A stretch of 64,000 bases of DNA, from assembly GCA_017882455.1 (NCBI GenBank), contig JADGPL010000004.1, positions 1-64,000 on the forward strand, in the 5' to 3' direction. The DNA is from Solirubrobacteraceae bacterium. GTDB taxonomy: Bacteria; Actinomycetota; Thermoleophilia; Solirubrobacterales; Solirubrobacteraceae. A model generated the notes under the pieces. The model saw only the letters and a list, made by a program, of their open reading frames with translations, was not told the origin of the DNA and ran no database searches. The translations under genes and the position numbers were made by a program. This document shows, one piece after another, positions 8,006-16,238 of this stretch. Every line of letters starts with the position of its first letter. Within the stretch, counting starts at the first letter, position 1.

Positions 8006-9631
8006 ATGCCCCCATCGAATGCAAACCCCGAACCGCGGGTGGATCCGCTGGTGCTGTTGGAGGAACTTCTTCACGGCCTGACGGGCTCACTCGTGCGCCT
8101 CGCGCTCGGCTTGGCGATCGGCATGATCGCCGCTCGACAGATGCGCAGGGCACATCTCCACTGGAGCTGGGCGGCCATCGCCTTCGTCTTGGTGGTGCTC
8201 GCGCGCAAAGGCCTGGGCACCGGCGCTCTGCCACTGGGTGTCGGCTCTGCCTGTGCGACGTCGCGTGGCCGACGCTGGCATCGCGAGGACCTCGACGCGG
8301 GTGGCGACTTGGCAGAGATCGCCGAGCTGCGCCGCACCCCGCTCGATGTTCTCCGTGCGCGCATCGCGGCCGCCCTCCCGCGGCTGCGCCGCCTCGGCGC
8401 GGTCGACCGTGTGCTCGCGAGTCGCAGTCGACGGGATGGTGAGCTCATCATCGGCCGTGACGAGCGCAGTCGAGCGGTGTGGATCCCGTTCGGCGATCAC
8501 CGCGGAGGCCGGCACACGCTGGTGGTCGGTGCGACCGGATCAGGCAAGACGGTCACCCAGACCTCCATGGCGGTTCACGCCATCGAGCGGGGAATGGGTG
8601 CGATCGTGCTCGACCCCAAGGGAGACGACGGCATGCGCGAGCGGCTTCGGCGCGCGGCCCTGGCCGCAGGGCGAGAGTTTCTCGAATGGACCCCGGGCGG
8701 CGGTCTGGTCTACAACCCGTTTGCCGGTGGGGGCGAGACAGAGATCGCCGACAAGGCGCTGGCCGGCGAGCGTTTCACCGAGCCCCACTATCTGCGCCAG
8801 GCTCAGCGCTACCTGGGGCACGTGATCCGCGCTCTGCACTCGAGCTCATCCGAGGTCAGCCTCCGGGCGATCGTCGAGCTGCTCGATCCGGAGTGCCTCG
8901 AGGGCTTGGCTCGCCGCCTGCCCGACGCCGTCGCCGAGCGGACGTTCGCCTATCTGGACTTGCTCACCCCGCGCCAGCGCAGCGATCTCGCGGGGGTGCG
9001 TGACCGATTGGCGATCATGGTCGAGTCGGACGTTGGTCGGTGGCTGGACCCGGAGGCGAGTCACGCCGGTCGTCTCGATCTTCCGACGGCGGTGCGCGCA
9101 CGCGCGACCGTCTATTTCAGGCTCGAGTCCGATAGCCGCCCGCTGCTCGCGCAGATGCTGGGCGCGGCGATCGTCCAAGATCTCCAGACGACGGCGGCCG
9201 CCTTGCAGGCCCACCCACTTGCCACGATGGTCGTGATCGATGAGTTCTCTGCCGTGGCCGCCGAGCAGGTTGCAAGGCTGTTCGGACGGGCACGGTCGGC
9301 CGGGTTCAGCCTGCTCCTGGGAACACAGGAGCTATCGGACCTGCGCCTCCCGGGACGCGAGCGCCTGCTCGAGCAGGTCATGGGCAACCTCTCCGTCCTG
9401 ATAGCCCATCGCCAGATCGTTCCCGGCTCGGCTCAGCTGATCGCCGATGTCTCCGGTAGGAGAGGCGCATGGCGGGTGTCCCGTCACAGCGACGGACGCG
9501 CCACGCGCACCAGGACGCGCGAGGGGATTCTCGATCCAGGCCGGGTCATGAGCCTCGGACAGGGCTGGGCCGCCGTGGTCGTGCCGGGCGCTCCGGGTGG
9601 GGCTCGGATCGCGGCCATCTCCGCTCTCTAG
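8006..9631 (+). CDS. type IV secretion VirD4/TraG-like coupling ATPase
   Basis: A 541-residue protein. Two membrane segments near residues 28-45 and 53-68 are followed by a P-loop ATPase domain: Walker A GATGSGKT at 175-182, a conserved LDPKGD strand near 204, and Walker B VVIDE at about 409-413. The family docks DNA-protein complexes at a type IV transfer channel. ATG 8006 is preferred to GTG 8003 because it leaves six bases to the GGAGG at 7995-7999. The gene sits between the response regulator and a relaxation-type protein. No other transfer-channel gene (VirB4, VirB6 and so on) is visible in the window. Confidence 0.85.
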   Translation: MPPSNANPEPRVDPLVLLEELLHGLTGSLVRLALGLAIGMIAARQMRRAHLHWSWAAIAFVLVVLARKGLGTGALPLGVGSACATSRGRRWHREDLDAGGDLAEIAELRRTPLDVLRARIAAALPRLRRLGAVDRVLASRSRRDGELIIGRDERSRAVWIPFGDHRGGRHTLVVGATGSGKTVTQTSMAVHAIERGMGAIVLDPKGDDGMRERLRRAALAAGREFLEWTPGGGLVYNPFAGGGETEIADKALAGERFTEPHYLRQAQRYLGHVIRALHSSSSEVSLRAIVELLDPECLEGLARRLPDAVAERTFAYLDLLTPRQRSDLAGVRDRLAIMVESDVGRWLDPEASHAGRLDLPTAVRARATVYFRLESDSRPLLAQMLGAAIVQDLQTTAAALQAHPLATMVVIDEFSAVAAEQVARLFGRARSAGFSLLLGTQELSDLRLPGRERLLEQVMGNLSVLIAHRQIVPGSAQLIADVSGRRGAWRVSRHSDGRATRTRTREGILDPGRVMSLGQGWAAVVVPGAPGGARIAAISAL

Positions 9632-9638
9632 CCGCCTC

Positions 9639-9710
9639 GCGGGGAGGGCCGGGGACCGCTCATCGGTCCGTAGGCACGGAGGCGGGTCCTCCCCGCGCCG
9701 CAGCTCTGCG
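9639..9710. repeat. nested inverted repeats in the leader of the relaxation-type gene
   Basis: GCGGGGAGG (9639-9647) pairs perfectly with CCTCCCCGC (9688-9696). Inside it, GGACCG/CGGTCC (9653-9658/9664-9669) forms a hairpin with a five-base loop, and a third small repeat CGCAG/CTGCG follows at 9699-9710. The gap between two transfer-type genes is a common place for an origin of transfer, and inverted repeats fit, but no nic site can be recognised. It could also be a terminator without a U-tract. Confidence 0.4.
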
Positions 9711-9750
9711 CTGCAGAACAAAGGCCAACCACCAAAGCAAGGAGAAGTCG

Positions 9751-10485
9751 ATGAAGCTGTCAACTCATACACACACCCAGGAGCGACTGGCGCTCGTTGA
9801 GTGGGTCGCGCGCATCGGTGTCGTCACCGCGGAGGCGCTCGCCATCCGCGAGGGCTGCACCGTTGCCTCTGCGCGGGCTCGGCTGAACGGTGCCAGACGT
9901 GCCGGCCTGCTCGCCCGTGAGCGTCCGCTGACCGACCAGCCAGCCGTGTTCATCGCCACGCGAGCTGGGCTCCGCGCGAGCTCGCTCGTGGGAGTCGCCC
10001 CAGCTCGTGTGAGCGCCGCCAGCGCTCACCACGCGATCGTCTGCGCGGCGGTCGCTGCAGCGCTCGAGCGACGCTACCCCGATCATCGGCTCGTGGGCGA
10101 GCGCGAGCTGCGTCGTCAGGAGAGCCTGCCCGGGGTGCCGGTCGCGAGCGCATCTCTTGGCTTCGGCGCCCGTGGGGATCGGCTGCTGCACCGCCCGGAC
10201 CTCGTGCTCCTCTCACCGGTCGCCGAGGGAGCAGCTCCTGTTGCAGTCGAGGTCGAGTTGACCGTCAAGGCGCCCAGGCGGTTGCTGGCGATCTGTCGCG
10301 CGTGGGCCCGGGCACGTCATCTCGCCGGCGTGCTCTACGTGGTCACGCCCGAGGTGCGTGGTCCGCTCGAAAGGGCGATCACGGAGGCGAGGGCGAGTGC
10401 GGCGATCACCCAGATTCCCCTGGAGGCCTTGGCTGAGACTGCGCCGAGGCATGCGGACCAGAGAACCGTCACCGCGAGTGCGTAA
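9751..10485 (+). CDS. replication-relaxation-type protein (winged helix + nuclease-like domain)
   Basis: A 244-residue protein. Residues about 8-75 form a winged helix (RIGVVTAEALAIREGCTVAS). The C-terminal half has RPD at 148-150 and VEVELTVK at 166-173, a D...ExE...K arrangement reminiscent of PD-(D/E)xK nuclease folds; this reading is an inference. The start is ATG 9751 because AAGGAG lies just upstream at 9739-9744; the frame stays open further upstream but that part has no domain. Its layout matches the C-terminal end of the fused ATPase at 1768, so the two loci contain the same pair of modules, once fused and once split. Confidence 0.65.
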   Translation: MKLSTHTHTQERLALVEWVARIGVVTAEALAIREGCTVASARARLNGARRAGLLARERPLTDQPAVFIATRAGLRASSLVGVAPARVSAASAHHAIVCAAVAAALERRYPDHRLVGERELRRQESLPGVPVASASLGFGARGDRLLHRPDLVLLSPVAEGAAPVAVEVELTVKAPRRLLAICRAWARARHLAGVLYVVTPEVRGPLERAITEARASAAITQIPLEALAETAPRHADQRTVTASA

Positions 10486-10526
10486 CTTTGCTTACGGGGG
10501 GTCCACCACCAGCAATGGAGACCCGA

Positions 10527-10961
10527 ATGTCCTACTTTTCCATCAACCGTGTCGTCCTCGTCGGTCGTCTGACCCGTGATCCCGAGCTCCGCGCGCTCCC
10601 ATCGGGTACGAGCGTCTGCAGCATGCGCATCGCCTGTAACTCCAGTCGCCGAGACGCCGATGGGGACTACGTCGAGCGCCCGAACTACTTCGATGTCAGC
10701 GTCTACGGCGTCCCGGCCGAGCGCGTCAGCGAGTTCATGAGCCGCGGTAACCGAGTCGCCGTGGACGGTCGTCTGGAGTGGCGCGAGTGGGAAGCCGGTG
10801 AACAGAAGCGCCAGGCAGTGAGCATCGTGGCGGACACAGTGCAGTTCCTCGACGGACCCGGCGAGCGCCTCCCCGGCGCCGGCGCCGGTAGCGAGGAGGA
10901 CGAGGATCGTGAGCTGGTCGGCGTGGGCGCCGGCGCGGACGAGGAGGACCCGGGCTTCTAG
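10527..10961 (+). CDS. ssb: single-stranded DNA-binding protein
   Basis: A 144-residue SSB with an OB fold in residues 1-110 (NRVVLVGRLTRDPELRALPSG, split here by family knowledge: strand 1 and the conserved RLTRDPE). The short acidic C-terminal tail ends EEDPGF, a variant of the usual DDDIPF tip that contacts partner proteins. ATG 10527 is chosen over ATG 10515 since GGAG ends six bases before it and family members begin MSxxxINRV. The lack of the rpsF/rpsR neighbours of a chromosomal ssb suggests it belongs to the accessory module. A terminator follows. Confidence 0.9.
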   Translation: MSYFSINRVVLVGRLTRDPELRALPSGTSVCSMRIACNSSRRDADGDYVERPNYFDVSVYGVPAERVSEFMSRGNRVAVDGRLEWREWEAGEQKRQAVSIVADTVQFLDGPGERLPGAGAGSEEDEDRELVGVGAGADEEDPGF

Positions 10962-10993
10962 GCGGGTCAGTGTGCGCGCGTGTCTGATCGGGG

Positions 10994-11020
10994 GCGGGAG
11001 TGCGAAGTTCGCGCTCCCGC
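10994..11020 (+). terminator. strong hairpin after ssb
   Basis: GCGGGAGTGCG (10994-11004) pairs with CGCGCTCCCGC (11010-11020) over 11 bp with one G-U pair and an AAGTT loop. It lies 32 bp beyond the ssb stop and is followed 12 bp later by a second, canonical terminator hairpin. It may aid termination or protect the 3' end of the ssb message. Confidence 0.55.
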
Positions 11021-11032
11021 CTGCGGCAGCTG

Positions 11033-11052
11033 AGGCCCTGCGGGGCCTTTTT
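11033..11052 (+). terminator. intrinsic terminator of ssb
   Basis: AGGCCC (11033-11038), loop TGCG, GGGCCT (11043-11048), then a run of five T. This is a textbook Rho-independent terminator and separates the accessory module from the housekeeping genes that follow. Confidence 0.8.
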
Positions 11053-11160
11053 GCGTTAAGGAGGCGGCGCGAGCGTGGACGCACAACCGCTCGCCGTCTG
11101 CATAGACTGGCGCGCCCAAAGACCGCCGAGTCCAGCCCGCACTGCAAGGAGCCTCTCCCG

Positions 11161-11601
11161 ATGCCAGTCAACACCAAAGCGATCGGCAAGACCTATGAGC
11201 CCGTGCTTTATGCGGTGGGCCGCGAGAAGATTCGAGAGTATGCGCGCGCGGTGGGGGAGACCGACCCCGTGCACCTCGACCTGGATGCGGCTCGCGCGGC
11301 GGGCTACACGGACATCGTCGCGCCGCCGATGTTCGCGGTCGTCTACAGCGCCCCGTCGGTCGGGCCGCCGATCTTCGACCCCGAGATCGAGCTCAACTTC
11401 GCGATGATGGTCCATGGCGGCCAGGAGTTCGAGTGGGGGGCTCCGGTCCTCGCCGGCGATGAGATAACCACGACGACGAGCGTCAAGGACATCTCCGAAG
11501 CGGACGGTCGCGGCTATTACGTTTTCGAGTCGATCTCCACAAACCAGCGCGGCGAGCAGGTCTGTCGGGGAACGTGGACCAACATCGTCCGAGGAGTGTG
11601 A
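11161..11601 (+). CDS. MaoC-like dehydratase, HadA-type N-terminal hot-dog subunit
   Basis: A 146-residue single hot-dog domain of the MaoC_dehydrat_N type (start IGKTYEPVLYAVGREKIREY, then GETDPVHLD). In mycobacteria such a subunit (HadA/HadC) pairs with a catalytic MaoC subunit (HadB) to dehydrate 3-hydroxyacyl-ACP in fatty acid synthase II. The next gene is a HadB-like MaoC protein, so a heterodimer is likely. ATG 11161 has AAGGAG about 12 bases upstream; a TAGACT -10-like box at 11103-11108 gives a leader of about 45 nt. The exact substrate (ACP or CoA thioester) cannot be told from sequence. Confidence 0.8.
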   Translation: MPVNTKAIGKTYEPVLYAVGREKIREYARAVGETDPVHLDLDAARAAGYTDIVAPPMFAVVYSAPSVGPPIFDPEIELNFAMMVHGGQEFEWGAPVLAGDEITTTTSVKDISEADGRGYYVFESISTNQRGEQVCRGTWTNIVRGV

Positions 11602-11606
11602 GTCAG

Positions 11607-11996
11607 ATGGCAGATTTCCAGGTTGGGGAGCAGATCCCCGAGGTCAAGGTCACCCCGGACAAGTACCTCACCGTTCGCTACGCGGGAGCCTCCGGAGACT
11701 TCAATCCGATCCACATCGACGAGGAGTTCGCCAAAGCGGTCGGGCTCCCCGGGAGGATCCTCCACGGTCTGTGGACGATGGCGCAGGTGGCCCGCGCGCA
11801 GACCGAGGCGGCCGGCGGCCCCGAGCACCTCAAGCGGCTCTCGGTCCAGTTCCGCGGCATGGGCGTGCCCGAGCAGGAGGTGACGGTGAGCGGAACTGTG
11901 CGCGAGCTCGCCGACGGTCGCGCGGTGATCGACACCGTCGCCGAGCAGGGGGGCAAGCAGATCATCCGCAACGCCGAGGCTGAGCTCGAGCTCTAG
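11607..11996 (+). CDS. MaoC-like dehydratase, HadB-type catalytic subunit
   Basis: A 129-residue MaoC hot-dog protein carrying the hydratase motif ASGDFNPIHIDEEFAKAVG, whose Asp and His (D..N..H) form the active site in the family. It starts five bases after the stop of the HadA-type gene with GAGGAG upstream of ATG 11607. Together the pair probably acts as an (R)-3-hydroxyacyl thioester dehydratase in fatty acid elongation. An ATG at 11574 in the same frame would add 11 residues that overlap the previous gene and is not preferred. Confidence 0.82.
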   Translation: MADFQVGEQIPEVKVTPDKYLTVRYAGASGDFNPIHIDEEFAKAVGLPGRILHGLWTMAQVARAQTEAAGGPEHLKRLSVQFRGMGVPEQEVTVSGTVRELADGRAVIDTVAEQGGKQIIRNAEAELEL

Positions 11997-12028
11997 CGAG
12001 CAGGCCCAGCGGGACTCGGCCCGCCGCC

Positions 12029-12034
12029 TACAAT
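12029..12034 (+). promoter_or_regulatory. -10 box for leaderless hrcA transcript
   Basis: TACAAT ends seven bases before the hrcA ATG at 12042, so transcription would begin at or next to the start codon. No Shine-Dalgarno sequence and no CIRCE inverted repeat (TTAGCACTC type) is present between the stop of the MaoC gene and hrcA. Confidence 0.55.
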
Positions 12035-12041
12035 CAGATCC

Positions 12042-13070
12042 ATGCTCACCTCCCGCCAGGAGCGGATTCTGTGCAAGGTGGTCGATGATTACCTGCGAAC
12101 CGCCCAGCCTGTCGCTTCGCGCTCGATAGCGGCCGATCCGGAGCTCGACTGCGGTCCATCGACCGTGCGAAACGAACTCGCGCTGCTCGAGGAGCAGGGC
12201 CTGCTCGCCCACCCACATGTATCTGCCGGGCGTGTGCCCACCGACGCAGGTCAGCGTTACGTGGTCGACCGTATGCTCAGCTCTCGCCATCTGCTGCCCG
12301 CCCCGCCCCAGCCGCTCGAGCTCTCGTTGATCCGCAGGGAGCTCGACGAGGCCATGCGCGCGACCAGCGAGACGCTCTCGCAAATGACCAATCTGCTCGC
12401 CGTCGTCTCAGCCCCTTCGATCAACACGGCTACGGTCCGCCACATCGAGGTGCTGGCGCTGCAGCCGCAGTTGGTGCTGGTCGTGATCATCACCTCGACC
12501 GGCAGCGTCTCCAAGATGCTCGCCACCTTCGAGCGCGCGGTCGACCCCGGCCTCGTGTCGTGGGCCGGCGAGTATCTCAACGAGCGTCTGGTCGGCCTCG
12601 GCTTGGGCGCGCGGATGCTGCAGCAACGTCTCGTCGATCCAAGCCTCTCCGCGCCGGAGCTGGAGTTCCTGGCACGCTTCGCGCCGGCGTTCGGCGACCT
12701 GGCCTCCGAAGGCGAGGACGCACTCTATGTCGAGGGCGCGGCGCGTCTGTTCGAGGCGGGCCGCTTTGCGGAGACGACCGATGTCAACGAGCTCATCGAC
12801 CTGCTGGAGCGGCGGGTGGCGCTGTTGCGGGTCCTGCGTGCAGCGCTGGGGGAGCCCGGTATCTATGTGCGGATCGGCCGCGAGAACGAGCTGCCCGCGA
12901 TGCACTCGCTGGCGCTCGTGGCCACCGGCTACGGGATGGCTCGGCGCAAGCTCGGCACCGTGTCCTTGATCGGGCCTGTGCGGATGGACTATGCGGGCGC
13001 GATTGCCACGGTGCGTGAGGCCGCGCATCAGCTGTCGCGCTTCGTCGAAGACACCTACGCCGAGAACTGA
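12042..13070 (+). CDS. hrcA: heat-inducible transcription repressor HrcA
   Basis: A 342-residue repressor of class I heat-shock genes. Residues 1-75 are the winged helix (RQERILCKVVDDYLRTAQPV, then GPSTVRNELALLEEQGLL and HVSAGRVPTDAGQRYVVD, all typical of HrcA). The rest is the GAF-like core with the C-terminal helix of the dimer. It is followed after eight bases by dnaJ, the classic hrcA-dnaJ pair of Actinobacteria; grpE, dnaK and groEL are not in the window. HrcA normally binds the CIRCE repeat, which is missing in front of its own gene here. Confidence 0.95.
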   Translation: MLTSRQERILCKVVDDYLRTAQPVASRSIAADPELDCGPSTVRNELALLEEQGLLAHPHVSAGRVPTDAGQRYVVDRMLSSRHLLPAPPQPLELSLIRRELDEAMRATSETLSQMTNLLAVVSAPSINTATVRHIEVLALQPQLVLVVIITSTGSVSKMLATFERAVDPGLVSWAGEYLNERLVGLGLGARMLQQRLVDPSLSAPELEFLARFAPAFGDLASEGEDALYVEGAARLFEAGRFAETTDVNELIDLLERRVALLRVLRAALGEPGIYVRIGRENELPAMHSLALVATGYGMARRKLGTVSLIGPVRMDYAGAIATVREAAHQLSRFVEDTYAEN

Positions 13071-13078
13071 CGGACGCA

Positions 13079-14191
13079 ATGCCTCGCGACCCCTACGAGG
13101 TGCTCGGCGTCGGCCGGGAGGCCTCCGAGCAGCAGATCAAGAAGGCCTTTCGCCAGCTGGCTCGAGAGCTGCATCCCGACGTCAACGCCCACGATCCCGA
13201 CGCCGAGGAGAAGTTCAAGGAGGCAGCCGAGGCCTATGAGATCGTCTCCGACCCCGAGCGGCGCGCGACCTACGATCGTTACGGCCACGATGGCCTGCGC
13301 TCCGGCGGCTACGCCCCCAACTTCGAGGGCTTCGGGTCGATCAGCGACCTGTTCAATGCCTTCTTCGGTGGTGGCGGCCCGGGCTCGGGGCCGGCACAGG
13401 GTGGCGACATCGGCGTTGCGGTGGAGATCGATCTGATCGAGGCCGCCAACGGCGCCAAGGTGCAGGTCGCATACGACGCGGTGAAGCGCTGTGAGCGCTG
13501 CCACGGAAACGGGGCCGAGCCCGGCACGCCGATCGAGACCTGCGAGCGCTGCGGCGGAGCGGGGCAGCTGCAGGCCGTGCAGCGCACACCGTTCGGACAG
13601 ATGATGCGGACGATGGTCTGCGACGTCTGCCACGGCGACGGGCGCGTCCCCAAGCAGCCCTGCCACGAGTGTCGCGGCCGAGGGCGCCTCGCCGCGAGGC
13701 AGGAGCTCGAGGTCGACATTCCCGCGGGCATCGCCGATGGTCAGCGCATCAGGATCAGCGGTCGCGGCCACGAGGGGGAGGCCGGCGCGCCTGCCGGCGA
13801 TCTCTACGTGGTGGTGGGGGTGCGCGAGGACGAGCGCTTCGTGCGCGAGGGCGACGATCTCATCACCGCGCTCGACGTCGCCGCGCCGCTGGCCGCGCTC
13901 GGCGCCACGCTCGAGGTGCCCACGCTCGATGGCGCCACCTCGATCGAGCTCCCCGCCGGCACGCAGCCCGGCGAGGTGCTGACCGTCAGAGGCGCGGGTA
14001 TGCCCGGCCTCAGGCGCGGTCGGCCCGGAGATCTGCGCGTCATCGTCAACGTCGTGATTCCGCGCCGCCTCACCGCCGAGCAGCGTGAGCTGCTGGATCG
14101 CCTGAACGAGACTCTGACCGAGGAGAACCTGCGCTCGCAGGAATCGATGTTCGCCAAGCTGCGTCGCGCGCTCGGCAGCCAGGCGGCGTGA
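13079..14191 (+). CDS. dnaJ: molecular chaperone DnaJ
   Basis: A 370-residue type I DnaJ. The J domain (about 4-68) contains the HPD tripeptide that stimulates DnaK. A Gly/Phe-rich linker (FGSISDLFNAFFGGGGPG) precedes four CxxCxGxG zinc-binding repeats (CERCHGNG, CERCGGAG, CDVCHGDG, CHECRGRG), followed by the substrate-binding C-terminal domains. The gene directly follows hrcA and its stop overlaps the GTG of prmA, so hrcA-dnaJ-prmA is one operon. Many actinobacteria have a second dnaJ next to dnaK; this is probably the hrcA-linked copy. Confidence 0.95.
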   Translation: MPRDPYEVLGVGREASEQQIKKAFRQLARELHPDVNAHDPDAEEKFKEAAEAYEIVSDPERRATYDRYGHDGLRSGGYAPNFEGFGSISDLFNAFFGGGGPGSGPAQGGDIGVAVEIDLIEAANGAKVQVAYDAVKRCERCHGNGAEPGTPIETCERCGGAGQLQAVQRTPFGQMMRTMVCDVCHGDGRVPKQPCHECRGRGRLAARQELEVDIPAGIADGQRIRISGRGHEGEAGAPAGDLYVVVGVREDERFVREGDDLITALDVAAPLAALGATLEVPTLDGATSIELPAGTQPGEVLTVRGAGMPGLRRGRPGDLRVIVNVVIPRRLTAEQRELLDRLNETLTEENLRSQESMFAKLRRALGSQAA

Positions 14192-15090
14192 TCCGCCTTG
14201 CCATCCGTGTGGCTCGCGATCAGGCCGAGCTCGTGCTCGCCGAGCTGCTCGAGCTGACGCCGGCCGGAGTCGAGGAGTCGCAGGGTCACGACGACACGAT
14301 CGAGTATGCCGTCTACGGCGCCCCGGGTGAGCTCCCGAGCCTGCCCGACCTGGAGGCCGTCGTGGGGGAGGCGCTCGTGGAGATCTCCACGAGCGAAGTG
14401 TCCGACGACTGGCATGAGCGGTGGAAGCGCTTCCACCGGCCGATCCTGATTCCAGCGCCCGCCGGCGCGGCTGCCGGCGTCAGCGGAATGCCGGTCTCCG
14501 CGCTGCATGTGCGCCCGCCGTGGGAGGCGCCCAGCGAGCACTCAGGCGGCGCGGTGCGAGAGATCGTGATTGACCCTGGACAGGCCTTTGGCACGGGCGC
14601 GCATGCCAGCACGCGCCTGTGCCTCGAGCTGCTGCTGGAGCTGGCCGCGCGCGAGGGCCCATCCGGTGCGCTGCTGGACGTGGGCACCGGCTCGGGGGTC
14701 CTGGCGATAGCGGCGGCCGCGCTCGGCTTCGCCCCGGTACTGGGTCTCGACAACGAGCAGGAGAGCGTGCTCGCGGCCGCCGAGAACGCGACCGTCAACG
14801 GGGTCGATGTCGCCGTTCGTCGCCTCGACCTGCGCTCAGAAGCGTTGCCCTGGGGCGAGCGGGCCGGGGCGCCGAACGCTCCGTCGGTGGTTCTCGCCAA
14901 CCTCCTGCGCCCCTTGCTGCTGGAGCTCGCCGGCACGATGCCGGGCGTCCCCGCCCATCTCGTGGCCGGTGGCCTGCTGCGAGGGGAGGTCGACGAGGTC
15001 GTCGGGGCATTCGCCCAGCGGCTCGGCCTGCATGAGCGCGAGCGGCGCGCCAGCGGCGAGTGGGCCGCCGTATGGCTGACCGCCGCCTGA
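14188..15090 (+). CDS. prmA: ribosomal protein L11 methyltransferase
   Basis: A 300-residue S-adenosylmethionine-dependent methyltransferase that trimethylates ribosomal protein L11 in E. coli. The PrmA signature GQAFGTGAHASTRLCLELL precedes motif I LDVGTGSGVLAIAA, and VVLANLLRPLL matches the conserved (N/A)xL motif of the catalytic loop. The GTG start at 14188 overlaps the dnaJ stop by four bases (GTGA). It ends one base before the stop of the convergent amidohydrolase gene; no terminator is visible between them. Confidence 0.9.
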   Translation: MIRLAIRVARDQAELVLAELLELTPAGVEESQGHDDTIEYAVYGAPGELPSLPDLEAVVGEALVEISTSEVSDDWHERWKRFHRPILIPAPAGAAAGVSGMPVSALHVRPPWEAPSEHSGGAVREIVIDPGQAFGTGAHASTRLCLELLLELAAREGPSGALLDVGTGSGVLAIAAAALGFAPVLGLDNEQESVLAAAENATVNGVDVAVRRLDLRSEALPWGERAGAPNAPSVVLANLLRPLLLELAGTMPGVPAHLVAGGLLRGEVDEVVGAFAQRLGLHERERRASGEWAAVWLTAA

Positions 15091-15091
15091 C

Positions 15092-16225
15092 TCAGCCGGC
15101 GTCGGGCAGCTCCGTGGCCGCGCACACGTTCGCGCGGAAGACCAGATCGATCGCCGCGCGGACGCCGTCCTCCTCCTCGAGCAGGGCGTCGGCCGCGCTG
15201 AGCGCCGAGCCGATCGTCTCGAGCGCCTCGCCCACCGCTCCCGGATCCGGGTCCCGGCATGCAGCGATGGCCATGTCGAGCATCGCTCGCGCCTGCTCGA
15301 CCACCCCTGTGAACAGGGCGGGGCCGACCAGGCTCGCGTAGTTGTACACGCGCGCCAGCCGCCCCGAAAGCGTGACCGAGGGGCCTCGCCTGACCGGCTT
15401 CACCGGCGCCAGCCCGGTTCCGTCGAGCAGCGCCGCCATCGTCTCGCCGAGCACCGCCCTCGTGGCCGTCTCGTCCAGCCCGGCCTGGCGTGCGACACGC
15501 AGCGCCATGTACAACGAGGTGGCGGGCAGCCCGTAGGGCGGATCGGAGGCGAACACGATCCGCTCGGCCGGGACGCGCGCGAAGAGCTCGATCACATCGA
15601 GCGGAAAGAAGCACGAGATGTCGTAGAGGACGCCCGGATGGTCGGCCAGGCGCGAGGTCAGGATCCCCTGGTCGCAGATGGCGCCGTGGGCCAGGATCAG
15701 CACCGCTCCGGGATGGCGTAGGGCGAGGTCCACGAGGCCCTCCGCCAGCGGCGGCAGGCCACGCCCCGCATGGATCAGGATGGGCACAGAGGCCGTTTCA
15801 GCGAGCTTGAAGATCTCGCCCATCTCCTGGCCGTCGAAGCGGAAGTCCTGTGCCCGGGGGTGAAGCTTGATGCCCCGCGCCCCAGCCGCAAGGCAGCGTT
15901 CGCCCTCCTTCAGCGGGTCTTCGGCAGGATCCAGGCGGCAGAAGGGCGCCAGTCGTCCGCCGCTTTCGCCGGCCCATGCCAGGACGCGATCGTTGGGCAG
16001 GCTGTAGGAGGGCTTGCGCTCAGGGTCGTGCAGGGGAAACACGCATGCCCGTCGTGCCTGTGCGTCGTCAAGCTCCCCCAGCAGCTGCTCGAGGTTGAGC
16101 GAGCGCCCGTCCTCGTCCAGGCCGAGGTGGGTGTGAGCGTCGATCACTTCGGCTCCGGCGGGACGCATCCTGGCCGCATCCGCCAGAAAGGGCGCCAGCG
16201 CCTCGGCATACAGGGAGTGGTTCAC
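15092..16225 (-). CDS. amidohydrolase-family metal-dependent hydrolase
   Basis: A 377-residue TIM-barrel hydrolase of the amidohydrolase_2 type. It has the metal motif IDAHTHLG near the N-terminus, GIKLHPRAQ, LIHAGRG, LAHGAICD and the late Asp in FASDPPYG, in the family order. The substrate is unknown. GTG 16225 is preferred over GTG 16234 because TAGGGT (minus strand, 16238-16233) then lies seven bases upstream, the leaderless pattern common in this window. The gene is divergent from the NADH dehydrogenase with only about 23 bp between starts. Confidence 0.8.
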   Translation of the reverse strand: MNHSLYAEALAPFLADAARMRPAGAEVIDAHTHLGLDEDGRSLNLEQLLGELDDAQARRACVFPLHDPERKPSYSLPNDRVLAWAGESGGRLAPFCRLDPAEDPLKEGERCLAAGARGIKLHPRAQDFRFDGQEMGEIFKLAETASVPILIHAGRGLPPLAEGLVDLALRHPGAVLILAHGAICDQGILTSRLADHPGVLYDISCFFPLDVIELFARVPAERIVFASDPPYGLPATSLYMALRVARQAGLDETATRAVLGETMAALLDGTGLAPVKPVRRGPSVTLSGRLARVYNYASLVGPALFTGVVEQARAMLDMAIAACRDPDPGAVGEALETIGSALSAADALLEEEDGVRAAIDLVFRANVCAATELPDAG

Positions 16226-16232
16226 GCCGTGC

Positions 16233-16238
16233 ACCCTA
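16233..16238 (-). promoter_or_regulatory. -10 box for leaderless amidohydrolase transcript
   Basis: TAGGGT on the minus strand ends seven bases before GTG 16225. It overlaps by two bases the -10 box of the divergent gene, so RNA polymerase could serve only one of the two starts at a time. Confidence 0.4.
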
